From Methanomassiliicoccales archaeon (lineage in GTDB: Archaea > Thermoplasmatota > Thermoplasmata > Methanomassiliicoccales > Methanomethylophilaceae): a stretch of 7,765 bases of DNA. Positions 1-6,052 of this stretch are shown here, in pieces. The DNA lies in assembly GCA_900767505.1 (NCBI GenBank), contig CAAFZG010000066.1, positions 1 through 7,765 of the forward strand, in the 5' to 3' direction. The notes under the pieces are model-generated. The model was not told the DNA's origin and did not search any database. It saw only the letters and a program-made list of their open reading frames with translations. The stretch's first letter is position 1, and each line of letters starts with the position of its first letter. The position numbers were made by a program, and so were the translations under genes.

Positions 1-329
1 ACCCTGACGGGTATCCCCAGATCGGCGGCCTGTATCCTGAGGTCCACATGGGTGGTGGCGGCCATCGTGTCCCCGGCGGTGACGAATCCGACCCTCATCT
101 CGAGGGCATCCTTGATTATGTCGTCGCATTCCTCGACCTGGGAGCGGTAGAGGATGTTGACCTTCTTCCCGAGAACGGCCTCCAAGTCCTCGACATCGGT
201 GCCTATGAGCGTGGATGTGTAGAACTCGGCGTAGATCTTGTCGCATTCCTTCAGGGCATTCAGGGCCTTGACGGTCATCCCGTCCGTTCCGCTGAGGCCG
301 AGACCGGCGAATATGAGTTCGGATGTCAT
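1..329 (-). CDS. dphB: Diphthine synthase, N-terminal part (gene runs off the left edge)
   Basis: My translation of the minus strand from the ATG at 327-329 gives 109 residues that stay open to the window edge. DphB is the SAM-dependent methyltransferase that methylates the 3-amino-3-carboxypropyl histidine of elongation factor 2 during diphthamide synthesis in the cytoplasm. The start resembles the family: a glycine-rich FAGLGLSGTDGMT segment (residues 7-19), then KECDKIYAEFYTS (27-39), and the diagnostic GDTMAATTHVDLR (86-98), matching the GDP..ATTH..L SAM-binding region of DphB/CbiF-type methylases. The family is usually about 250-270 residues, so more than half is missing. No Shine-Dalgarno is visible before this ATG. 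A TATA-like GTTATCTA (351-358) lies about 26 bases upstream, suggesting a leaderless transcript. Identification is by motif recognition and is fairly secure. Confidence 0.88.
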   Translation of the reverse strand, partial: MTSELIFAGLGLSGTDGMTVKALNALKECDKIYAEFYTSTLIGTDVEDLEAVLGKKVNILYRSQVEECDDIIKDALEMRVGFVTAGDTMAATTHVDLRIQAADLGIPVR

Positions 330-350
330 TGGCACGTCATCGCGTGCTGG

Positions 351-358
351 TAGATAAC
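351..358 (-). promoter_or_regulatory. TATA-like box of dphB
   Basis: Read on the minus strand this is GTTATCTA, centred about 26 bases before the dphB ATG at 329. That is the normal archaeal distance from TATA box to transcription start, so transcription would begin at or next to the start codon. Confidence 0.4.
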
Positions 359-365
359 AACCTTT

Positions 366-378
366 GTCCCGACGGGAC
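366..378. repeat. 13-bp palindrome upstream of the dphB promoter
   Basis: GTCCCGACGGGAC is a perfect palindrome apart from its central base. It lies between the acdAB terminator hairpin and the dphB TATA-like box, 8 bases upstream of that box. It could be an operator or a second 3' hairpin of the acdAB transcript. The sequence does not decide between them. Confidence 0.35.
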
Positions 379-402
379 TCTGTAGAAGTATGTATTATGG
401 AA

Positions 403-418
403 AGGGGCCGGAGCCCCT
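403..418 (-). terminator. Hairpin terminator of acdAB
   Basis: On the minus strand the sequence AGGGGCTCCGGCCCCT folds into a 6-bp GC stem with a TCCG loop and is followed by TTTCC. It begins 8 bases after the acdAB stop codon. The T-run is short on this strand, while a T4 tract flanks the other side (420-423). The identical 16-mer lies after the HesB-like gene at 7583-7598. Confidence 0.6.
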
Positions 419-426
419 GTTTTGGA

Positions 427-2523
427 TCAGTTCTTGACAAGAGTGCACAGAGCGTCGACAGCCCAGCATCCCTTGCCCTTGAGGCCGACGATGACCGGGT
501 TGATCTCCAGCTCGCGGATCTCGGGGTTCTCCTCGGAGATGAGGACGATCCTCTTGATTGCATCCTTCAGGGAGTCGATGTCCGCCTCGGGAAGTCCCCT
601 TGCTCCGGACATGAGCTTGTACGCCTTGGTGGATTTGATCATCTTGTCGAGCTGCTGCTCGGTCATGGGCACGTGTGCCTGGGAGATCTCTCCGAGGATC
701 TCGACATAGATTCCTCCGAGACCGAAGGAGATGACGGGTCCGAACTGCTCGTCGCGGATCATGGACAGGATGACCTCCTGACCGGAGACCATCTGCTGGA
801 TGGAGACTCCGACGATCTGGGCGTTGGGAACGGCCTTGGTGCATGAGTCCATGATCTTGTTGTATGCGTCCTTGGCCTCGGCGGCGTTCTTGACGCCGAC
901 GACGACTCCTCCGACATCGGTCTTGTGCTTGATGTCGGGGGACACGATCTTCATGACCACGGGGTAGCCGATCTTGTCGCAGGATGCTGCAGCCTCATCG
1001 GCGCTGTTGACGATGGCCTCGCCGGGAGTGGGGACGCCGTATGCTGCGAAGATGGCCTTGCCCTCGGACTCGGAGAGGGAGTCCCTGCCCTCGGCCTTGG
1101 CCTGGTCGATGATCTTCTTGGCCGCATCCCTTCCGAAGACTTCGGGGACCTTGAGGGGGTCCTCTTTGGCCTCGGAGTTGATGGTGTACCTTCTCAGGAT
1201 GGACAGCGCGCGGACGGCCCTGTCGGGTGTGGGGAAGCATGGCACCCTGCCCTCCCTCAGGATCTCGTTGGCCCTCTCGCACTTGTATCCGCCTGCGAAA
1301 CAGCAGGTGGTGGGCACGGGGATCTCATCCCTCATCTCGACGATGATCTTGGCGACGGACTCCAGGTCCGCGGTGTCGAGCGGGGATCCCATGATGACGA
1401 GACCTCCGACGTTGGGGTCCTTGGTGACGATGTCGATGACCTCGCGGAAGTACTCGGGCTTGGCGTCTCCGCGGACGTCGATCGGGTTGGTGAGACCGGC
1501 GACGGTGGGGACCCTGCGCTTGATCTCCGAGATGGTCTCGTCAGAGAACTTGACGGCGTAGACATTGGGTGCGTCGTATGTGGCGTCTGCGGACATGACT
1601 CCGAGACCGCCTGCGTTGGTGATGATTGCGACACCGTCCTTCTTCATGGGGCTGCATGTGCTGAAGACGCTGAGCGCATCGAACATCTCGTCGAGGTTCA
1701 GGGCCCTGAATATGTTGAGCTTATCGAAGATGACGTTGTTGACCGCATCGGATCCGGCGAGGGATCCCGTGTGGGAAGATGCGGCGGCGGAACCGGCCTG
1801 CGTCCTTCCGGACTTGAAGACCACGATGGGCTTCTTCACGGGCATGTTCTCGATGGCATCGACGAACTTCTCTCCGTCGGTAATACCCTCGCAGTACATT
1901 CCGAGGACCTTAGTGGAATCGTCATTGGAGATCTCTGTGATGAGGTCGGCCTCGTCGATGTCGGCCTTGTTGCCGAAGGTCACGAAGTTGGCAAGTCCCA
2001 TTCCGCTCCTGTAGGCCCAGTCGATGATCGAGGAACCGACGGCTCCGGACTGGGAGAAGATGGATATGTTTCCGGGCGGGGGCAGAAGGTGCGCGAATGT
2101 CGCGTTGATGCCGAGTCCGGGGTTCATGATACCGAAACAGTTGGGTCCGAAGAACTTGACACCGCTCTCCTTGGCGACCTTGATGAGTTCCTTCTCCATC
2201 TCGGCGCCCTCTTTGGACTCCTCTTTGAATCCTGCCGTGAGGATGGTCGCATATCTGATGCCGGCCTCCTTGAACTTGGCCAGTTCGGATGCGACGAGGG
2301 TGTTCTTCACCGCAACGACCGCGAGGTCGATGGGCGCGCCGACCTCGGTCACGCTTGTGTAGGCCTTGAGGCCCTGAATCTCTCCCCCTTTGGGGTTGAT
2401 GGGATACAGTTTTCCCTTGTATCCCGCGTTGATCATGTTCTTTACGAGCATCCCACCGAGCTTCGTCTCGTCATTGGACGCGCCGATGATTGCCACAGAT
2501 GAAGGCGTGAGCACTCCTTTCAT
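427..2523 (-). CDS. acdAB: Acetate-CoA ligase (ADP-forming), fused alpha-beta subunits
   Basis: The product is 698 residues, the usual size of fused ADP-forming acyl-CoA synthetases. These enzymes interconvert acyl-CoA + ADP + phosphate and acid + CoA + ATP, giving substrate-level ATP in archaea. Domains in order: a CoA-binding Rossmann domain (about 1-125, starting SSVAIIGASNDETKLGG), a succinyl-CoA-synthetase-like region with FSQSGAVGSSI (156-166) and the SSHTGSLAGSD loop carrying the probable phospho-histidine His251, then a C-terminal ATP-grasp domain (about 480-698) with VMKIVSPDIKHKTDVGGV, including His533, and RDEQFGPVISFGLGGIYVE (590-608). All expected active-site segments are present. 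I chose the ATG at 2523 because similarity begins at once. The reading frame stays open to an ATG at 2598, but that stretch crosses the promoter. A TATA-like AGCTTTATC lies about 27 bases upstream, implying a leaderless mRNA. The acyl substrate (acetate or another acid) cannot be told from sequence. Confidence 0.95.
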   Translation of the reverse strand: MKGVLTPSSVAIIGASNDETKLGGMLVKNMINAGYKGKLYPINPKGGEIQGLKAYTSVTEVGAPIDLAVVAVKNTLVASELAKFKEAGIRYATILTAGFKEESKEGAEMEKELIKVAKESGVKFFGPNCFGIMNPGLGINATFAHLLPPPGNISIFSQSGAVGSSIIDWAYRSGMGLANFVTFGNKADIDEADLITEISNDDSTKVLGMYCEGITDGEKFVDAIENMPVKKPIVVFKSGRTQAGSAAASSHTGSLAGSDAVNNVIFDKLNIFRALNLDEMFDALSVFSTCSPMKKDGVAIITNAGGLGVMSADATYDAPNVYAVKFSDETISEIKRRVPTVAGLTNPIDVRGDAKPEYFREVIDIVTKDPNVGGLVIMGSPLDTADLESVAKIIVEMRDEIPVPTTCCFAGGYKCERANEILREGRVPCFPTPDRAVRALSILRRYTINSEAKEDPLKVPEVFGRDAAKKIIDQAKAEGRDSLSESEGKAIFAAYGVPTPGEAIVNSADEAAASCDKIGYPVVMKIVSPDIKHKTDVGGVVVGVKNAAEAKDAYNKIMDSCTKAVPNAQIVGVSIQQMVSGQEVILSMIRDEQFGPVISFGLGGIYVEILGEISQAHVPMTEQQLDKMIKSTKAYKLMSGARGLPEADIDSLKDAIKRIVLISEENPEIRELEINPVIVGLKGKGCWAVDALCTLVKN

Positions 2524-2545
2524 GAGCCGTGGTAACAACTGGTGT

Positions 2546-2556
2546 TTGATAAAGCT
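2546..2556 (-). promoter_or_regulatory. TATA-like box of acdAB
   Basis: The minus strand reads AGCTTTATCAA, centred about 27 bases before the ATG at 2523, at the edge of an AT-rich tract. It supports the start at 2523 and a leaderless transcript. Confidence 0.45.
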
Positions 2557-2578
2557 TTGTGCAAAAATCGTAACATGA

Positions 2579-2613
2579 CTTCGAAATTCGTAAAACATGA
2601 TTGGATTTCGAAG
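2579..2613. promoter_or_regulatory. Inverted repeat with two TTCGAA sites upstream of acdAB
   Basis: CTTCGAAAT (2579-2587) and ATTTCGAAG (2605-2613) are perfect reverse complements separated by 17 bases. Each arm contains the palindrome TTCGAA, and the arm centres are 26 bases apart, about 2.5 helical turns. The pair sits just upstream of the acdAB TATA-like box, where an archaeal activator or repressor dimer could bind. The regulator is unknown. Confidence 0.4.
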
Positions 2614-2761
2614 ATTAAGGGCATTTATTCTACTGAATCAGTAAAAATACGACAATTGACTTATTATTTATCGTACATTTTCACTTCAACCGAGTGCTAC
2701 TCCGACGAATGCCGAAAACCTGAATGGGAAGGGTGAATGCGTCGGGCGATGAACGATTCCG

Positions 2762-2830
2762 AACTGGTTCGTAACTGGTTCGGATTGTATTTCAACCCTC
2801 AAAGCTAAAGAACCGGAAAGAACCGGAAAA
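2762..2830. repeat. Helically phased short direct repeats
   Basis: AACTGGTTCG occurs at 2762-2771 and 2773-2782 (11-base period). AAAGAACCGG occurs at 2807-2816 and 2817-2826 (10-base period). All share a GAAC(C/T)GG core. The AGAACCGGAAAA at 2819-2830 recurs exactly at 3344-3355. Spacing near one helical turn suggests either cooperative protein sites or simple slippage in non-coding DNA. Confidence 0.4.
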
Positions 2831-2887
2831 CATCGAGATTGGTACAAATATGACCCAAGCATATGTTGTATCTAGTGGGAGGTTGAC

Positions 2888-2926
2888 GGTCCCCGAGGGG
2901 ACCGGATCCTTAAGGGGATCAGGTCC
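2888..2926. other. Two overlapping, mutually exclusive hairpins
   Basis: GGTCCCC (2888-2894) pairs with GGGGACC (2897-2903). The GGACC part of that right arm (2899-2903) can instead pair with GGTCC (2922-2926), extended by GATCC (2905-2909) with GGATC (2916-2920). The hairpins lie 10 bases past the stop of the broken minus-strand reading frame at 2936, so they could be its 3' end. No T-run follows on either strand. Confidence 0.35.
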
Positions 2927-2935
2927 GATCATTTC

Positions 2936-3139
2936 TTACGAAATGTCGATGACAACCACACCATCACCGGTGATGATCGTCATACGGAAACCGCTGGTAC
3001 GGCTTTCGGCAATGTTCACGAAGATCCTTTCACCTCCTACCGGGACGGTCCCGCATATGCCGGAAATGGTAAGTCACGACATATGCGGACTTCCCGCCTT
3101 TTCGGCATTTCTCAGCGTTACGATTACACGATAAAGGTA
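2936..3139 (-). pseudogene. Possible broken small gene with one in-frame TGA
   Basis: One minus-strand frame reads YLYRVIVTLRNAEKAGSPHM then S, a TGA (3074-3076), then a 45-residue block starting LTISGICGTVPVGG and ending GDGVVVIDIS with a TAA stop at 2936-2938. The block after the TGA has the codon style of real genes here (many ATC, GTC, ACC, GGT) and an ordered, beta-like hydrophobic pattern. It has no plausible start codon before residue 20, and the part before the TGA has no start either, which suggests a degraded gene rather than a working one. I do not recognise the family. The opposite-strand frame covering 2850-3134 looks less protein-like. Function unknown; chance open frame remains possible. 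Confidence 0.3.
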
Positions 3140-3162
3140 TCATCACACTAAGACTGTGTTGA

Positions 3163-3300
3163 ATGATGAAGGTCCCGAGGAACGCCCAGCTCGACAAGCA
3201 GAAAGAGATAGAGAGAAAGGCATTCCATATCAAGACCTACTACAACATCAGGCGGCTGGTGGAAGTCTTCTTCTCAGTTTTCAACCGAGATTCTGGATGA
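3163..3300 (+). pseudogene. C-terminal remnant of a DDE-type IS transposase
   Basis: A 45-codon frame begins MMKVPRNAQLDKQKEIERKA and ends YYNIRRLVEVFFSVFNRDSG followed by TGA. The Y..R..VE.FFSV..R pattern at residues 26-42 matches the last catalytic block of IS4/IS5-like DDE transposases (typically Y..R..VE..FS..KR.FG), whose glutamate is the third acidic catalytic residue. A TGA lies directly before the first ATG, and the catalytic aspartates and everything upstream are missing. After the stop no frame continues the fold. The usual KR.FG has become NRDSG. It therefore cannot encode an active enzyme and marks an old insertion. The family call is from motif pattern only. Confidence 0.5.
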
Positions 3301-3343
3301 TTAGATTATCCTCTCGTCTCGACGTTTCTGCCTTAAATCCTGA

Positions 3344-3403
3344 AGAACCGGAAAAAATTCCTTTGAAAGTTAAGGAAAAATTCCTTTGAAAGTTAAGGAA
3401 AAA
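3344..3403. repeat. 23-bp tandem direct repeat next to the ATPase promoter
   Basis: A 23-base unit beginning AAAAATTCC and ending GTTAAGG occurs twice head to tail without mismatch (3353-3375 and 3376-3398), followed by a third A5 run (3399-3403). It is directly preceded by AGAACCGGAAAA (3344-3355), a copy of the motif at 2819-2830. The repeat ends a few bases before the TATA-like box of the DUF4143 gene, where upstream regulator sites are expected. Confidence 0.8.
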
Positions 3404-3413
3404 CATAATATAA
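3404..3413 (+). promoter_or_regulatory. TATA-like box of the DUF4143 ATPase gene
   Basis: CATAATATAA is centred about 25 bases before the ATG at 3433, again predicting transcription starting at the start codon. Confidence 0.5.
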
Positions 3414-3432
3414 CATCTGCATATCATAATGT

Positions 3433-4758
3433 ATGACCCTTACTCCGCAGGGCTACAGACCTCGTCTCATCGAAAAAGAGATCGACAGATCGCTACGCTC
3501 GTTCGGTGCGGTATGCATCACCGGACCGAAATACTCCGGAAAGACCTGGGTGGGATTGAGCCGGTCCAACAGCGCATTCATGCTCGGAGATATCGATGAA
3601 TATGGAGTAAGCAACAGAGAACTTGCCGAGACCAGCATCAGATTGGCCCTTGACGGAGAAACACCCCACCTGATCGATGAATGGCAGGAGATCCCCCTGA
3701 TATGGGATGCCGTCAGATCCGAAGTGGATCGGACACATACCAAGGGTTCGTTCATACTCACAGGTTCATCCACGCCTAAAGACAGAACACCCGTCCACAG
3801 CGGGACCGGAAGGATCAGGTATGTTCGGATGGGGACCATGAGCCTGTACGAATCCGGAGATTCCAGCGGCGATGTGTCCCTCTCGACAATAATGAACGGC
3901 GATGATATCAATTCAGCCTGCAACGATGTGTCCCTGGAGTCTCTGGTCGATCATGTCATAAGTGGCGGATGGCCTGGGAATCTGGATATGACACCTGAGG
4001 AGAGACGGATCGCGGTGAGCGGGTACCTGGACTCGGCGATAGCCGATGCCTGCAATATAGACGGCGTCAGAAGGAAGGAATCCTCATTCCGGCTGGTTGT
4101 GAGATCACTTGCCAGGAATGAATGCACTTTGGCATCACTCTCCAAGATCCATACAGATACGGGAGTCCCCATGGACGGGAGTCAGTCCCTGATACTCGAC
4201 GGTCCCGGATCATCCAGACCCGGGCTTTCATACGATACGGTCGCAGACTACACCGATGTTCTGAGAAGACTCTATCTGATCGAGGATCAGCCTGCATTCG
4301 ACCCGAATCTGAAATCCAGCGTAAGGGTCGGGATGACTGCCAAGAGACATTTCACGGACCCGTCTCTGGCGGCCGCAGCACTGGGAGCCGGCCGGGAGAG
4401 GCTGATGAAGGACCTTGTGACGTTCGGATACCTGTTCGAATCACTGTGCGAAAGGGACCTGCGCATATATGCGGAATCCATCGAAGCGAAGCTGTTCCAC
4501 TACAGGGACTCGACTGGGATGGAAGTAGACGCGATCATAGAGATGGACGACGGGACCTGGGGTGCATTCGAGATAAGACTCGGAGCAGGCAAGATCGGAC
4601 AGGCGGCCGAGAGCCTGTTGAAATTCAGGGATGCCATGGAGAGGCGCGGTGCCTCATCGATGCCGTCGATCCTATGCGTCATATGCGGTTTGACGGATCG
4701 GGCATACCGCCGCGACGACGGAGTCTATGTTGTGCCGATCACAGCCCTGAGGCCGTGA
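3433..4758 (+). CDS. AAA-type ATPase with DUF4143 (PD-(D/E)XK-like) C-terminal domain
   Basis: The 441-residue product has the usual size and layout of the archaeal/bacterial AAA_14 + DUF4143 family, whose cellular role is poorly known. The N-terminal P-loop is GPKYSGKT (31-38), Walker B is HLIDEWQ (79-85), and the sensor segment is FILTGSSTP (107-115). A GTGRI loop at 124-128 and MSLYESGDSS (136-145) are family hallmarks. A winged-helix-like middle (about 200-290) leads to LSYDTVADYTDVLRRLYLIE. The C-terminal domain has FGYLFESLCERDLRIYAES (331-349), HYRDSTGMEVDAII (356-369) and AFEIRLG (378-384), the acidic pattern of a restriction-endonuclease-like fold (E364, D366, E380) with Arg382 where lysine is usual. 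The start at 3433 fits the TATA distance; an ATG at 3429 is in another frame. It stands alone, 108 bases before the AlbA_2 gene. Such genes are common as scattered paralogues and may be host-defence or toxin-related, which is inference only. Confidence 0.85.
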   Translation: MTLTPQGYRPRLIEKEIDRSLRSFGAVCITGPKYSGKTWVGLSRSNSAFMLGDIDEYGVSNRELAETSIRLALDGETPHLIDEWQEIPLIWDAVRSEVDRTHTKGSFILTGSSTPKDRTPVHSGTGRIRYVRMGTMSLYESGDSSGDVSLSTIMNGDDINSACNDVSLESLVDHVISGGWPGNLDMTPEERRIAVSGYLDSAIADACNIDGVRRKESSFRLVVRSLARNECTLASLSKIHTDTGVPMDGSQSLILDGPGSSRPGLSYDTVADYTDVLRRLYLIEDQPAFDPNLKSSVRVGMTAKRHFTDPSLAAAALGAGRERLMKDLVTFGYLFESLCERDLRIYAESIEAKLFHYRDSTGMEVDAIIEMDDGTWGAFEIRLGAGKIGQAAESLLKFRDAMERRGASSMPSILCVICGLTDRAYRRDDGVYVVPITALRP

Positions 4759-4830
4759 ATGATGCACCTTGACCCATGATAAGGTTCCAGGAAAATGCCA
4801 GAAAGTCACCGGCACGCTGATTACCTAGCA

Positions 4831-4840
4831 TTATTTGATA
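4831..4840 (+). promoter_or_regulatory. TATA-like box of the AlbA_2 gene
   Basis: TTATTTGATA is centred about 31 bases before the GTG at 4867. It lies in the short spacer after the DUF4143 gene, so the two genes probably have separate promoters. Confidence 0.4.
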
Positions 4841-4866
4841 TCCTGATGCCTCTTTGACAAACGACG

Positions 4867-5981
4867 GTGATCGATACGAACTTCGGTAGTGAGAGCGAGA
4901 CTGTGGGATTCGAAGAGGGCATCGATCAATTGGACAAAGGTCTGAGATCGCTTTCAGCCATGCTGAACAAACAGAACCGCGGGACTGTGTACTTAGGTGT
5001 CAACGATCGAGGAGAAGTCATCGGAGTGGATATCGGTGAAGATACCACTCAATCCATCAGGAATCTTGTGCGCGACATGATTCAACCGCAGATCTTCCCG
5101 GAAGTGACCGAACACACGACCGATGATGGAAAGAGGTACATCACGCTACATGCGCACGGAAACGATGTCCTATATTCCTATGACGGAAGATACTACATAA
5201 GGAACGAATCGTCGGACGAAAGCGCCGGCCCGGAGATGGTCTCCAGACTTGTCCTGGCAAAGGAAATGGATCCCCTTAAGAACCAAACATCGGACTGCCA
5301 GGACCTCACATTCGATCTGCTGTTCAGGATGATGTCCGCAAGAAAACTTCACCCGAAGGCAGAACATGGATTCTTCGAAGATCATGGCATGATCGACGAT
5401 CATGGCGGATTCAACCTTACCGCATATCTGCTGTCGGATCAGAATGATATCCAAATGCAGGTGGTCCGCTTCAACGGATGTGACAGGGCATCCATGTCCA
5501 GCAGGACGAATTTCGGTGGCCGGAGCCTAATCGGTTCGCTCATTGCCGTGACGAACATGTCTCATTGTACACGGTCACAAAGACGAACCTGTCTGACGGT
5601 GAAATGGTCGAGACACATCTCTTCGATATTGAATCGTTCAAGGAGGCCTGGATCAACGCCTGTGTGCACAACGCATGGAGGAAGATGATACCGCCGTCCG
5701 TCATGATATTCGATGACAGGATCGAGGTGATATCCTACGGGATGACACCGTTCCCTGTATCCGCGGAGAATTTCTACGAAGGGAACCGCCGTCCGGTCAA
5801 CAAAGCACTTCATGACATGTTCACGCTGCTCGGAATGACAGGACAGGATGGACACAGAGTGCGGACCATCATACAGAACTACGGTAGAGATGCCTTTGAC
5901 ATCAGCGACAACGGTGTGACAGTTACGATCCCGTTCGCATTCGAACCCGATCGCGCGGCGATATGCAGACGGAAGTCGTGA
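4867..5981 (+). pseudogene. Schlafen AlbA_2 / HATPase_c_4 protein, split by a frameshift
   Basis: The first frame starts at GTG 4867 and encodes an AlbA_2-like putative nucleic-acid-binding domain: ETVGFEEGIDQLDKGLRSLS (residues 11-30), GTVYLGVNDRGEVIGVD (39-55), IRNLVRDMIQPQIFPEV (64-80) and YYIRNES (109-115). It remains recognisable up to FGGRSLIGSLIAVTN (216-230). The family's next segment appears in another frame from about 5559: SLYTVTKTNLSDGEM, then NACVHNAW, MIFDDRIEVISYG, GNRRPVN and VTIPFAFEP, the COG2865 GHKL-ATPase-like C-terminus. One missing base (or two extra) near 5557-5561 explains the switch. Joined, the protein would be about 371 residues. The usual GHG..I near the end reads GHRVRTI, and the VEFKEG expected at the AlbA_2 start reads VGFEEG, so decay beyond the frameshift is likely. 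A sequencing error is the main alternative. The family is linked to transcription regulation and defence; the role here is unknown. Confidence 0.75.
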
Positions 5982-6025
5982 TTCCTCTGAGGTTCGATGG
6001 CGATCCTAAGAGATCCTGCATACCC

Positions 6026-6033
6026 AAATATAC
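6026..6033 (+). promoter_or_regulatory. TATA-like box before the structured region
   Basis: AAATATAC lies about 24 bases upstream of 6053, exactly where the first long stem of the structured stretch begins. It follows the AlbA_2 stop codon by 45 bases in an otherwise GC-rich spacer. Confidence 0.4.
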
Positions 6034-6052
6034 TATGACCGCAGATAGTGAG

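Noticed and set aside
925..2502. Long plus-strand open frame of 525 codons opposite acdAB
   Set aside because: It is antisense to a protein with full domain agreement. It is rich in Asp, Gly and Leu with no family resemblance, as expected from the opposite strand of a GC-rich codon-biased gene.
2962..2975. 14-base perfect palindrome CATCACCGGTGATG
   Set aside because: It falls within the probable degraded coding frame (ITGDG codons) and has no promoter nearby, so it is probably a by-product of the codons.
2850..3134. Plus-strand 94-codon frame MTQAYVV...
   Set aside because: No TATA box or ribosome-binding site at the right distance, it crosses the hairpins, and the minus-strand frame looks more protein-like.
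3353..3403. CRISPR array
   Set aside because: The two 23-base units are directly adjacent with no spacer and there are no cas genes.
4122..4772. 216-codon plus-strand frame inside the DUF4143 gene
   Set aside because: Overlaps the recognised ATPase in another frame and is Arg-, Gly- and Ser-rich without any domain pattern.
5985..6010. T-arm-like GGTTCGAT suggesting a tRNA
   Set aside because: No acceptor, D or anticodon stems can be drawn around it.
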